Assembly: GCA_963854835.1 (NCBI GenBank)
Contig: OY978530.1
Coordinates: forward strand, 36,538,639-36,602,638
Reading direction: 5' to 3'
Origin: Megamerina dolium
Taxonomy: Eukaryota > Arthropoda > Insecta > Diptera > Megamerinidae
Length of the DNA: 64,000 nucleotides
A program made the translations under genes and the position numbers. Shown one piece after another: positions 9,978 through 20,524 of the stretch. The first letter of the stretch is position 1. Each line of letters begins with the position of its first letter. The notes below the pieces were generated by a model. It did not search any database, had not been told where the DNA came from, and saw only the letters and a list, made by a program, of their open reading frames with translations.

Positions 9978-10844
9978 ATGGTGAAAATTGACCAACTAAA
10001 AGTGGACTAGCTTAAAAAGCTGTTGGTAGAGATGAACCTATCGTCATCAGGTGCAAAGGCGGAACTGCTGGTGAGGCTGAGGAAAGCCATGGAGGCTAAG
10101 GGAATTAATGTAGAAGAACATGAGTTCTTTGAGGAAGACGATATACATGCAGTTGTGCACGCCGAGGAAGAGAGCAAGGTAGATTCGAGTGGTCAACTCA
10201 TGGAATTTATGAAATCCATGATGCAACAGCAGCAGCAGCAACTGCAAGGAATTAATGCGAAGTTACAAGAACATTCGGCTGAATTGCGTATGGAAATTCA
10301 AGAAGGTTCGGCTCGACAAGAACACGTCATCGAAAATCTACAAAAAGGAATTGAGATTAGATTTCAGGAAATTTCCGGAACCATTAATGAAAAAGTCATG
10401 GATCTCAAGGAACATGTAGATGACTTGGAAGATAAGTTCGAGAAATTACAGCACGATCTCAACCAACTAAAAATAAATGGACCAGCCACATCAGTGATTA
10501 GAGATTCAAGTACAATCAAATTAAAGCCACCAACATTTGACGGAAGCACGCCATTCAATATCTTCAAGCTTCAATTCGAGACAACAGCTTCGAAGAATCA
10601 ATGGGATGATAGCGACAAGACTGCTGCTTTAATAGTCGCATTAAAAGGTAATGCTTCCGAGGTGTTACAGATGGTTCCAGAGAAAGATCGTGGTAGCTAC
10701 CAGTCACTGATGGACACCCTCCAGCGGAAATATGGAAATGAATACAAGAGTCAATTACATCGTGTGGAATTGAGATCGCGAGTGCAACGGAGTAATGAGA
10801 GCCTTCAGGAATTCGCTTCCGATATGAGCGCTTATGTCATCTAG
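9978..10844 (+). pseudogene. gag: Gypsy Gag, N-terminal part with SAP-like domain (nonsense and frameshift)
   Basis: The natural start appears to be the ATG at 9978. The frame hits a TAG at 10008-10010 after ten codons and then stays open from 10023 to 10844. Around the stop the text reads as a SAP-type DNA-binding fold: LKxxLKxxL, then LSSSGAKAELLVRL. A Gln-rich and heptad-rich coiled coil (about residues 60-150 from 10023) follows, then a capsid-like domain (FDGSTPFNIFKLQFE to LRSRVQRSNESLQEFA). The frame is lost at about 10834-10838, and the rest of Gag continues in the +2 phase. Gag would assemble particles, but this copy cannot make it in one piece. Confidence 0.75.
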
Positions 10845-12790
10845 CGTTCTCCGGTAATTCGGAAGAGTTCGTCGAAAAAATCAAAATAGAGGCTTTCATA
10901 GATGGCATACGTGATGGAGAGACAAAGCGTGCCCTAGTCATGTCACCAAGGAATACTTATGCCGAAACCGTCAGTAGTGCCTTGACGTTTGAAGCCGCCA
11001 AGTTCATATGTCGACCAATGCCACGGGTACGCCAATTAGAAACAGAAACAACAGATCTGGTTGAAGCAGTGCGTCAGGCAGTAAAATCAGTAGTTCAGCC
11101 TGAAGTAAGAGCAGGTCGACGCGAAACCAAATTTAATGGTAAGTGCTTCATTTGCGACAAACGAGGGCATATAGCTCGTGATTGCAATCAATCGAGTATG
11201 AAGCCTAAAGGAAGAACAAGGAATCAACACAAAAATAAATTTACCGGTAAGTGCTTCATATGCCATCGAAGAGGACACATGGCGCGTAATTGTCGGCTAC
11301 GACGCAAGCAACAAAGATCGAATTCACCAGGACAACGAAAGGAAGATCGTGATGCCATTCATCGTGGTAAAGCTGTTACTCCATATCATCGTATTTGCAC
11401 CGTAGATAGTAAACATTGTTCTCGGGTAGGAAGCCAGAATCACATTGTTAAGCTACGACTTACGAATGTTATATCGGAAGAGTCATGGACAACCGAACGA
11501 GTTCAAGAAGATCAACGGAACGACCCAGATCTCGCAAAGATTATGGAATACATGGAGCAGGGCATACGTCCAGATTGGCAAGAAATGGCTAATGAGAGTC
11601 CAATAGCAAAGGCATACTGGGCGCAGTGGCAAAGCCTGCACTTACGAGACGGATGTTTATTCCGAACATGGGAAAGTGAAGATGGAAAAATCACTTATGA
11701 TCTGCTAGTGGTACCCAAGGCAAGAATAAATGAAGTGATAGCTGAGTATCACAATGCCTCCAGGGGAGGGCATTTGGGAATCACCAAAACCGTCGAGAAA
11801 ATAAAGAAACGATTTTATTGGGTTGGATGCCATGACCATGTCGCTGATTGGATTCGGAAGTGTAAGCAATGTGCAATGGCCAAAGGTCCCACTAAGAAAA
11901 GTCGAGGTAAGATGCACCAATACACCGTGGGTGCTCCATTCGAGCGAATTGCTATGGACATAGCTGGACCATTTCCAATAAGCAACGCAGGAAACAAGTA
12001 TGTTCTGGTGGTTATAGATTACTTCAGTAAATGGCCTGAAGTATACCCCATTCCAAATCAGGAAGCTAGTACAGTTGCGGATGTATTCGTCAACCAATGG
12101 GTTACTCGTTTTGGTGTACCGATGGAGTTACACTCGGACCAAGGTCGAAATTTCGAATCAGTTGTATTCCAAGAGATATGCCGTATGCTGGGTATATACA
12201 AAACTCGTACAACACCTTTGCATCCACAATCTGATGGCATGGTAGAACGATTTAACCGTACCTTGGAGGAATATTTGAGAAAAGTCGTAGATAAATACCA
12301 AAGAGACTGGGATGTACATATACCAATGTTCCTCATGGCATATCGATGCGCACAACATGATACGACGGCTACTACACCGGCAATGGCAATTTTTGGAAAC
12401 GAGTTAAGACTGCCAGCTGATTTAAAATTTGGAGTTGTAACACAAACGAGATCAACCGAAGGAAATTATACTAGCGAAAAGCGGGAACAGTTGGATGAAG
12501 TACATCAGTTCATCAGAGAGCGGTCGCAGATGATAAGCGATAAGATGAAGGCCAGATATGACTTGAAAGCAAATTCAAAAGGGTTCTATGAAGGAGAGCT
12601 TGTAATGCTTCATAATCCACAACGAAAGAAAGGCCTGTCTCCTAAACTACAGACTCATTGGGAAGGACCATATGAGATTATAGCAAAGATAAATGACTTA
12701 GTGTATCGTATTCAACGTGCCTGGAATAAAAGAGCAAAGTTTAAAGTAGTGCACTTAGAGCGACTTGCGCCATATCGAGGGGAAGTATAA
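10838..12790 (+). CDS. Gag zinc fingers fused to integrase (protease/RT/RNase H deleted)
   Basis: The open phase begins near 10838 (HLAFSGNSEEF) as the end of the capsid domain; the first ATG is at 10940. Two CCHC knuckles follow (CFICDKRGHIARDC and CFICHRRGHMARNC, about residues 68-120 from 10940). A short junction (GKAVTPYHRICTVDSKHCSR) then moves straight to what looks like the last residues of an RNase H domain and into integrase. Integrase shows the H-H-C-C zinc site ending CKQCAMAK, then D in AMDIAGPF, D in HSDQGRNF and E in DGMVERFNRT, plus a C-terminal GPYEII chromatin-facing module. Integrase is complete and uninterrupted to TAA at 12788-12790. Loss of about 2 kb of protease-RT-RNase H kept the frame open. 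This is either a functional fusion or a chance in-frame deletion. Confidence 0.85.
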   Translation, partial: HLAFSGNSEEFVEKIKIEAFIDGIRDGETKRALVMSPRNTYAETVSSALTFEAAKFICRPMPRVRQLETETTDLVEAVRQAVKSVVQPEVRAGRRETKFNGKCFICDKRGHIARDCNQSSMKPKGRTRNQHKNKFTGKCFICHRRGHMARNCRLRRKQQRSNSPGQRKEDRDAIHRGKAVTPYHRICTVDSKHCSRVGSQNHIVKLRLTNVISEESWTTERVQEDQRNDPDLAKIMEYMEQGIRPDWQEMANESPIAKAYWAQWQSLHLRDGCLFRTWESEDGKITYDLLVVPKARINEVIAEYHNASRGGHLGITKTVEKIKKRFYWVGCHDHVADWIRKCKQCAMAKGPTKKSRGKMHQYTVGAPFERIAMDIAGPFPISNAGNKYVLVVIDYFSKWPEVYPIPNQEASTVADVFVNQWVTRFGVPMELHSDQGRNFESVVFQEICRMLGIYKTRTTPLHPQSDGMVERFNRTLEEYLRKVVDKYQRDWDVHIPMFLMAYRCAQHDTTATTPAMAIFGNELRLPADLKFGVVTQTRSTEGNYTSEKREQLDEVHQFIRERSQMISDKMKARYDLKANSKGFYEGELVMLHNPQRKKGLSPKLQTHWEGPYEIIAKINDLVYRIQRAWNKRAKFKVVHLERLAPYRGEV

Positions 12791-12810
12791 AAACTTGTTC
12801 GGGACGAACA

Positions 12811-12828
12811 AGGTTAAGAGGAGGGCAG
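12811..12828 (+). promoter_or_regulatory. Polypurine tract
   Basis: AGGTTAAGAGGAGGGCAG directly precedes the 3' LTR that starts TGTAACG at 12829. Confidence 0.7.
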
Positions 12829-13265
12829 TGTAACGAGTATCGATAGTTGATTACTCATCACTATTGTGACTGACACTATTGGCAGCATCGAAAAGAATGT
12901 CAACAAAAAGAAATGAGCGATAACCAGAACAAGCCAACGAGAAAGGAAGAGAAGAATCTCGATAAAGGAAGATTCTGGGGTGTTGCCAACAGAGTATAAA
13001 TAGAGCCAGTGTTGAGGAGGAAAATCAATCGAATTCAGATCGTGACTGCGGAAACATCTATACAGAGGCAAAAGTTGCAAGTACATTTAAGTGTTATAGT
13101 AAATGGTTGATTGTAAACAGTGTTGATTGTAAATAGAGATTATTAAATAAATTGTTGCTGTATATAGTTGTATAAAATAAGTGTTGCAGTTATCATTAAC
13201 AGAATCCAGTGATCGAACAAGGTAATTCAAATAGAATTAAACGTTCACAGAATAAAAACGTAACA
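12829..13265 (+). repeat. 3' LTR of the Gag-integrase Gypsy element
   Basis: Same 437-bp sequence as 9512-9948, with no difference found on reading through. It is followed by the 4-bp target duplication ATAT at 13266-13269. Confidence 0.92.
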
Positions 13266-13269
13266 ATAT

Positions 13270-13574
13270 GTTAGACTTATGTGTGAATGCTCTTGTAATC
13301 TCTACGAGGAGTACGCTTCTTCTTCTTTACATTGGAATATGCATACGAATATTTGTAGAAGCGGGTTTTATAGTAGTATACACCTGTGCATATTTTTATG
13401 TTTAGGTGATTCGGAATATCGCATAAAGTCATATGGCAAAATTTCAAGTTAAATGAAAATTTGAAACATGTAAAACCTCATAATATTCGTGTCATAAGTA
13501 TATGATATTTCAATGCTTAGTTGAGTTTCTTATTCGCCTGTGGCCTTATTAAAAATGCCAAGAGAAAAAATGCC
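13270..13574. other. Flanking sequence between Gypsy element and RTE relic
   Basis: No gene or repeat recognised. This is the right-hand flank of the Gypsy insertion. Confidence 0.3.
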
Positions 13575-15693
13575 AAGCATTCGCTCATCCGAGGTGGAAA
13601 TTGTCCAGGCTTCAGCGCCATATGTTAGGACAGGCATGATGAGAGATTTGTAGAGTGTAGTTTTCGTTCTTCGAGAGAGGGCTCGACTTCTCAATTGCTT
13701 ACTCAGCCCAAAGTAGCACCTGTTTGCAAGAGTTATCCTACGCATGATCTCCAAGCTGACGTCATTACTGCTGTTAATGCTGGTTCCAAGATAGACAAAG
13801 TCCCTTACTACTTCAAAAGCGTAGTTGTCAACAGTGACGTGCTGTCCAAGACGCAGGGACTCTTTGTTTGTTGACACTAGATACTTCGTCTTGCCCTCGT
13901 TCACCGTAAGACCCATCCGACGCAACTCTCTTTCCAACTCTGAGAATGCTGCACTGACTGCTCGCGTGTTCATGCCGATTATGTCAATATCGTCGGCATA
14001 CGCTAACAGCATGACACTTTTGTTGAAGATACTGCCATTATGTCGTAGATCAGCAGCTCGTATTATTTTCTCCATAAGAAGATTGAAGAAGTCGCACGAT
14101 AACGAATCACCTTGTCTGAAACCCCGTTCGGTATTAAACGGTGCGGAGAGGTCCTTCCCAATTTTCACTGCACAACGGGAGTTATGCAGTGTCATTCTAC
14201 AAAGTCGAATGAGCTTTGCAGGAATATCGAACTCAGACATTGTTGCGTAGAGGTAATCCTTTACCGGACTGTCGAAAGCTGCTTTATAATCAACAAATAG
14301 GTGGTGTGTGTTGATCTGTTTTTCTTGGGTTTTCTCCAGGATTTGGCGCAGTATGAAAATCTGGTCGATGGTGGATTTACCAGGTCTGAAGCCACACTGA
14401 TACGGTCCAATCAGGTTGCTGAGCATAGGCTTCAACCTTTCACACAGTACGCTCGATAGAACCTTGTATGCGATGCTCAGGAGACTTATTCCACGGTAGT
14501 TGGCGCAAATTGTGGGGTCTCCTTCTTTATGTACGGGACAGAGTACACTGAGCCTCCAATCATCAGGCATGCTTTCATCCAACCATATTCTGCTTATGAG
14601 CTGGTACATGCAGGCGAGCAGCTCATCGCCTCCGGTCTTAAACAACTCGGCAGGCAGGCCATCAGCACTTGCAGCTTTGTTGTTCTTCAGCCTTAAAATG
14701 GCCGTTTCAACCTCGTCATAGTCGGGTGGTGGAACATCAACACCATTATCTGTAATTGGAGTTATCGGGTTATAGGCTTAGTACATTATGGACATCTGTG
14801 ACCAGATTCCCATTTCCGTCACGACAAGAAGGGCTCCGGGATTTAAACCGCCACTCAGGCGCTTGATCTTTTCGAAGAATTTTCGAGTCTCGTTCTTGTC
14901 GGTACACATCTCTATCTCCTCACACTCGCGTCTTTTTTGTTCTCTTTTCTTGCGCCTCAATAGACGTCTCTCTGCACTCCTTTTCTCTCTGTACCGCTCC
15001 TTAATAGCTCGTTTTTCTGTAGGCGGCGTCTTTCTCTGCGGTAGCGTCGCGACACTCCTGACCATACCACTCATTCCTCAGAGGCCGGTAGTAACCGATT
15101 ACCTCCTCGGCAGCAGTAGTCGTGGAGTGGGATATATGTGTCCACCGCAGATCCGAGAGTCGAGTGGAAAATGCATCTGCTGTCTCTGGTGATTGCAGCT
15201 TACTGACGTCGAGCTTTCTCTGTGTGGGACTTCTCTTGTTATTTGCGACTCATAAGCGTGTGCGCACCTTAGCTGCAACAAGGTAGTGATCCGAGTCGAT
15301 GTTGGCACCACGGATCGATTTCACGTCCATCACACTGGAAGCATGCCTTCCGTCAATCAACACATGATCAATTTGGTTTCTTGTACGATGATCTGGAGAC
15401 AGCCATGTCGCTTTGTGGATGTCGAGATGCTGGAATCTGGTACCACCAATTACCATGTTTCGTGCTGCGGCGAAGTCGATCAGCCTCATTCCGTTATCGG
15501 AGGTGTTCTGGTGGAGGCTGAATTCTCCGACAGTTGGACCACCCTGTACCTTCCTTGCCCACCCTGTCATTAAAGGTGCCAAGCACGATTTTGATATCCT
15601 GGCGGGGGCAGCGGTCGTAAGCTTCCTCGAGGCGCTGAAAGAAGCTCTCCTTGGTCACATTGTCCTTCTCGTCCGTCGGAGCGTGGGCACATA
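13575..15693 (-). pseudogene. RTE-clade LINE relic, truncated at both ends
   Basis: The minus strand matches the RTE element at 39791-43159 at the protein level. The RT frame (13530-14645) contains NYRGISLLSIAYKVLS, GFRQGDSLSCDFFNL and AYADDIDII. Upstream pieces of the N-terminal RT region (14778-15074) and of the endonuclease (15250-15709, with NQIDHVLIDG and DSDHYLVAAK) lie in order, with frame breaks and a roughly 40-bp loss near 15130-15145. Homology stops at about 13575, so the last 130 or so residues and the 3' tail are missing, and at about 15693, so the first third of the endonuclease is missing. The TGA between endonuclease and RT is shared with the longer copy. Confidence 0.85.
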
Positions 15694-16075
15694 TAATTGA
15701 AATAATCAATTGGTCAGCAAATATGCAATTTGAATTACCACTGGTTTCTGATTGGTTAACTGATGTAAAGTAGAAATAATATATTAAGAATTAAAATAAT
15801 GTATAACAGTTATATCTATTATAAGAGGCCATATGAAAGAAATAAAAATAGTTCATTAAAGAACAATCTAACTGTTCACAATCTAAATGTAATTGCGACA
15901 TATTTCCCTTATACTGATAATCCATCGTGGCACGCCTCATATGCCAAAATAATAAATTTCTATTTTTCTTGTCTCATCCTAATATAACATGACCATCCTG
16001 ATCTTAATGATCATATATAATTAGATTTCCACCCAGAAAGAAATCAATAAGCGATTTGAAAAGTGGGTGCATCTA
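15694..16075. other. AT-rich unassigned sequence
   Basis: No coding frame of note and no repeat recognised. Confidence 0.3.
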
Positions 16076-16941
16076 AAGAGTTTTCCATTAGGGACATAAC
16101 AATTTCATCTATTAATAAAACACAGAAATATTTGAGATATTGAGTTCAAATTTATTGTGGATATATTGCAAGCATTACATTTTATGAATGAAATTCGATT
16201 TTGGTCATATGACCATCACGATTCTTTGGACCCAATTTTCCACCACTCTAGCACACATTTCAACCGGAACGTTGGCAATTTCGCGTTGGATGTTGTCTTT
16301 GAGCTAGTCTAAAGTTGCTGGCTTGTTGGCATAGACCAGTGACTTGATAAAGCCCCATAAAAAAAAATCCAATGGTGTTAGATCACATGAACGAGGCGGC
16401 CATTCGACCGTACCATTTCTCGAGATAACACGTTCACCGAATTTGCTTTGCAATAAATCGATTGTGACATGTGCTGTGTGGCTAGTGGCACCGTCTTGTT
16501 AAAACCACATATCGCTGATGTCAAGTTCTTCGAATTCTGGCCACAAATAATCTTCCAATATAGCACGATAGCGCTCTCCATTGACGGTAACATGACGGTC
16601 GTTTTCATCCACGAATAAATACGGCCCAATCACACCTCCGGCATGAAAACCGCACCAAACAGTAACTTTTTGCGGGTGCAACGGTGTCTCAAGAAGTACT
16701 TGTGGGTTTATTGCTGACCATTAACGCATATTTTGCTTATTGACAAAGCCATTAAAGTTGCGACCACCGACTCAGAATTTCGGTAGTAATTTTTAATAAT
16801 TTCCAAACGTTGCTGGTTCGTGAACTTTACCATGATGAAAATGTTGACTTTAACTAACGTTTTGATATTGACAGTTGATTAAAAAAGGTTAAGGGTGCGT
16901 TCATATAAAGATACGAAATTGTTATGTTATAGAAAACCCTT
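16076..16941 (-). mobile_element. Mariner-superfamily transposon relic (DD41D-like)
   Basis: Imperfect terminal inverted repeats, AAGAGTTTTCC... at the left and its near complement ...AGAAAACCCTT at the right, each continue into ACATAACAATTTC, and both ends abut TA. Transposase remains on the minus strand in pieces: HPQKVTVWCGFHAGGVIGPY, then DENDRHVTVNGERY, LDISDMWF and, in another phase, a C-terminal PPRSCDLTPLDFFLWG-type string. Stops and shifts separate them. It is related to, but clearly distinct from, the copy at 51930-53071. Confidence 0.75.
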
Positions 16942-17580
16942 TATTAAAAACACATAAAGGAGAAGAATATAGTCTAGGGTAGCCAACGGATGGAGTATCT
17001 GAATAAACACCAAGACCAATGTTGATGCATCCTTCAGAACAAATAAACCAAGAAGGATATAGTCCAGGGGAGCCAGCACCTAGGCAATCATTTCAAGTTA
17101 GGTAGTTCCGATAGCAGGCCCGAGAACAGCCTGAACCCAAAAAGAAACGAGGCGGCAGAAGGGTCAAGGTCCGTCAAATGGTGGCTGAAATACACCGCGT
17201 AATTTCGATTACGACGGATGTAAAACAAAGGAAGCGCCTAATTGCTGAGGTAAATAGAGAACGCTACAACTATGGGAACTACACAAAACCGCGATGAAGT
17301 ATTCAACAACAGTGCAAGTAGCAGTGTCGCTGGAACAAATGACAACACGAGACGCTGATATTATATTTAAATTTATATTTAAATAAATAAATATATTTAT
17401 TTAAATATAAATTTAAATAAGCATTACAAGGAATATGTGCGCAAACAATTATTAAGAAATGCGCTTAGGAACGAGGTATAAAGTCTAAAAAAAAATTAAA
17501 AAATAAAAAATATTTATTAAAGATGATTAAAAAACAGGAAAGAGCAAATATAAAAAAAAAGAAGAAAGCAAAGATAATCA
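16942..17580. other. Unassigned AT-rich sequence with a palindrome
   Basis: No gene recognised. The interval 17367-17417 is an AT-only inverted repeat: ATTTAAATTTATATTTAAATA on one arm and its exact complement on the other, about 21 bp per arm with a short centre. Confidence 0.4.
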
Positions 17581-18028
17581 TGGCAGATTTTGTTATAGCT
17601 GAAGCGGTTAAGGTTATATCAGCATTTGATGGAGAACGAATGAATTTACAGATTTGTGAACAAGGTGAGCAAAACAGGTAGATAATAGCAAAACTCAATG
17701 AGCAAATTGGATTAGGAGCATTCAAAAATGTCTTGAATGACCCTTATAAATCTATATACTTTTGGCAGCTAGACCAAAAAGGCTATATAAAGCAATGCAA
17801 TTGGCATCGGAAGCAAGTGTACAAAATTCACAGGTCATAAGCCAAAGTAACGTAATGTTCATGAATAGAACTAGTGGGAATTTTAGTCAACGTGGGCAAT
17901 TTATTGGTCAGAATTATGCGAATCAAAGCGATTCCTATTATGAAAGAAATTCAAGTAGGAATTATGGGTACAATGCATGTACAAATAATAGAGAATTAAA
18001 CAGTTACAGTCAGAATAATCGAGGCTAA
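17581..18028 (+). pseudogene. gag: Gag relic of a Gypsy element (Mdg3/micropia-like style)
   Basis: Starts at ATG 17581 (MADFVIAEAVKVISAFDGER) and is broken by a TAG at 17680-17682. Further Gag-like sequence rich in Asn, Ser, Gln and Tyr continues in other phases to 18028. It is followed by a protease segment in the expected position, which supports the Gag assignment. Confidence 0.5.
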
Positions 18029-18240
18029 AACAATTATAGAAGTAGGTCTATAATTGTAACAGAGATGGTTACAATAATACAGGTGACAGGTGAGGCATCT
18101 CGGAAACTGGTTTGCCCCGGAGAGCGAAATCCGGGGTACACACAATGAAGATAGTGAGTATAGATGCAGAAGGTGAACTGACAAACGATCAACGATGAAC
18201 TTGACTGACGATCAAGATAGATGACAAGTGTCCTGGCGAT

Positions 18241-18552
18241 GTTGTAATTATGTTTTTAGTAGATACAAGAACAGATGTATCACTAGTAAATCAAAATTTA
18301 CGATTTAGTAATAAAATAGATGATAGAGAGTTTTGTAGATTTAATGTAATAATAAACAATATGAGTTCGCTAGGAACAATAGACTTGAAATTGGTGTTAG
18401 AAAATATAGTAGTAGAGCATAAATTTCACGTTATTGATAAGAAAATAAATTTATATGTAGATGGGCTTTTAGGTAGAGATTTTCCCAGTAAATATAGTTG
18501 TAAGATAGATTATGAAACATATACATTAACTTTGACAGTAGAGGAAACATGA
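18241..18552 (+). pseudogene. Retrotransposon aspartic protease relic
   Basis: An open stretch with FLVDTRTDVSLVN at its start is an altered version of the D-T-G-A-D-x-S active site, with Gly changed to Arg. The second motif DGLLGRDF is near residue 73. The catalytic Asp is still present, but the neighbouring Gly is lost. It ends at TGA 18550-18552. The next 550 bp (18600-19090) hold short frames resembling the protease-RT linker, but RT and RNase H are absent. Confidence 0.6.
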
Positions 18553-19097
18553 AATTAGAGCGAACTGTATTTAAGTAAGACTACTAACTTGTTCAGAAGT
18601 GATAGCTCTCATTGACATGACTTTGGTAGAGGATTGTGTTGTAATAGATCTTTGACGCTAACACAATAGTGCCAGAAAAAGGGTATAAATATGTTGAGCT
18701 GTTCAACACAACATATCAAGAAATTGTTCTGGAGAAAATGTTCTTGGGAGTAGAACCAAAGAGGCATTATGACGTGTTACATTTTCGAAGTTTGATAGAG
18801 GAGGATAGATTTCACAGGATTAAAGCAGAGATAAAAGTTGATAATTTAGATGAAAAAGCTAGAACAAAGTATTGAGAATATGTAAAAAATTTCAAAGTGT
18901 TTTCCATTTGGAAGGGGAAAAAAGTAATAGTGAAATGTCGACATCAATGCATCAATTGGGAGTGCATATCGATTTCAGATACAAGAAATATAAAAAAGTT
19001 GAAACTAGAGAAAAATGGGGCCCAAAAAGAAAAGATATATGAAGTAAAAAATACAGTGCATGTAGGTTTCAGTAATAGATCTTTATAAGAGTTAAAA

Positions 19098-19522
19098 TTG
19101 ATTTTGAGAAAACTGTTATTCTATGCGACACATGCGAATTTGAAGATGCTAGCTTTTTCGAGAAATAATGAAATATTTCAGAAAATATATGTGCACGAGT
19201 TTATAAAAGTATATAGTAAACTGCAAGAAAGGAAAAATAATAATTGTGTAGACATAAAAATATATAATCCACCAAGAAAAGTAGAGAGTCAAGAAGAAAT
19301 GAAGAAATTAATTGAAGACTATCATGATAGCAAGTTGGCAGGGCACTGCGGTATAAGAAGATGTATAAATAAATTGAAACAAAAATATGTGTGGAAAAAT
19401 ACGAACAAGGTCTGGCATCATATTAATAACAGCAGACTTTGTAAAAAAAGTTAAAATTACAAGATACACAAAAGAACGATTTGCAATAACGGAAACATCG
19501 AATCCGCCATTTGAAATAATTG
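19098..19522 (+). pseudogene. Integrase zinc-finger half (relic)
   Basis: The frame reads EEMKKLIEDYHDSKLAGHCG then INKLKQKYVWKN, the H-H part of an integrase HHCC site. The following C-x-x-C region is damaged and shifts phase, continuing as VKKVKITRYTKERFAITETS up to about 19522. Homology stops there at an insertion and resumes at about 20525. Confidence 0.65.
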
Positions 19523-20524
19523 CGTCGCGCGCACTGTCTGGTGGATTTGGTGCCACCTTTATAGAAGGCGAGTTGCATCCCTGTCTTTAATCGATGTTAA
19601 GCAAGACATTCGGTTATTTGTTCTATTTTTTCTACTTATATATTTTTCCCCGAACAATGCGGACAGTGCGCGCATTTTTTTTTCTTTTTTTTTATATATA
19701 TTTTTGTCTCGTTGTAGTATATACTAGTATAATTAAAATTATAATTAAAATTATAATTAAAATTATAAATTTATATCCCATGGTGTTTTTTGTAATAAAT
19801 AATACGCATAAACGCATATATATATCTCGAGTGTTTTTTCTTTGTACAAAGTGATATGCATAAGAAACAATTGGTTTGTAATTTTCTTGCATTTCAATAC
19901 AAAACTAAATTAATTTCTCTCGATAAAGAAAGAAATAAATCAAAATTTGATTTAAATATCTTGAATTTAAATATCTTGAATAATGGTATTAGCCACCAAC
20001 GAAAGGCTTAATAATTCCGAATATCATAAACAAACAACAAATATAACAAAATGTCTGGCCGTAAAGCAGTTATTAAAAATGCTGATATGAACGCAGAAAT
20101 GCAACAAGCTTCAGTAGATTGTGCGACACAAGCATTGCAAAAGTGCAATTTAGAAATTAATCACTGCGAATACAACAACAACGGCAAGTAGCAGTAGCAC
20201 CATCACCTCAACAATATCAATAACAACAACAATTAACAACAGCGAACAAATGGAAGAAAATCAACAGCAACAGTGGCAACCACAAAAAGATTTGCCATCA
20301 ATTATCTTAGCAATAGTTTGCAATTGGTAAAGATAATTGCGAAAAGTGACATTACCAGCAAACATCATCAACAGGAAAAACACCGGCAACTGCATCAACA
20401 ATTTCACATGGCCTGGTAAATTTGGCAAAAATTTCGGATCAGCACTCGGTGGTTGAAGTAGCAGAGGAAAAATCACATCAGTACAACACAACCAAGGTAT
20501 GAGCTCACCGGCATCTCTCTCACA
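19523..20524. other. About 1-kb insertion splitting the integrase relic
   Basis: Integrase homology ends at about 19522 with FEII and resumes at about 20525 with DTLGPL. The intervening kilobase is unrelated. It has T-rich and AAATTATAATT repeats (19735-19770), a duplicated TTTAAATATCTTGAAT at about 19949-19981, the LC8 fragment at 20051-20191, and CAA/CAG-rich sequence to about 20480. No clean terminal repeats or target duplication were found, so the type of insertion is unknown. Confidence 0.5.
20051..20191 (+). pseudogene. Dynein light chain (LC8/DYNLL type) N-terminal fragment
   Basis: Forty-six codons from ATG 20051 to TAG 20189-20191. The first 36 residues, beginning [13 protein letters not shown] and continuing [12 protein letters not shown] and K-N-E, follow the very highly conserved N-terminus of the LC8 dynein light chain closely (89 residues in the full protein). 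After residue 36 the match stops abruptly and Asn-rich sequence unrelated to LC8 ends the frame. The start context CAAAATG is good. LC8 is a small dimeric hub that binds dynein intermediate chain and many partners through its C-terminal strand groove, which this fragment lacks. No splice donor is visible at the break. It is most likely a pseudogene or captured piece. Confidence 0.75.

Larger units (their letters stand above)
9512..13265 (+). mobile_element. Non-autonomous Ty3/Gypsy retrotransposon (Gag plus integrase, no RT)
   Basis: Complete 3754-bp insertion bounded by two 437-bp LTRs and by a 4-bp duplication ATAT at 9508-9511 and 13266-13269. The primer-binding site lies right after the 5' LTR and the polypurine tract right before the 3' LTR. 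The internal region holds gag and an in-frame fusion of Gag zinc fingers to the end of RNase H and integrase. Protease, RT and most of RNase H are absent. The LTRs read identical to each other by eye, so the insertion is recent even though it cannot encode its own RT. Confidence 0.88.

Noticed and set aside
13825..14250. Plus-strand genes opposite the RTE relic
   Set aside because: Antisense shadows of RT; the same shadows occur opposite the complete copy at 42090-42515.
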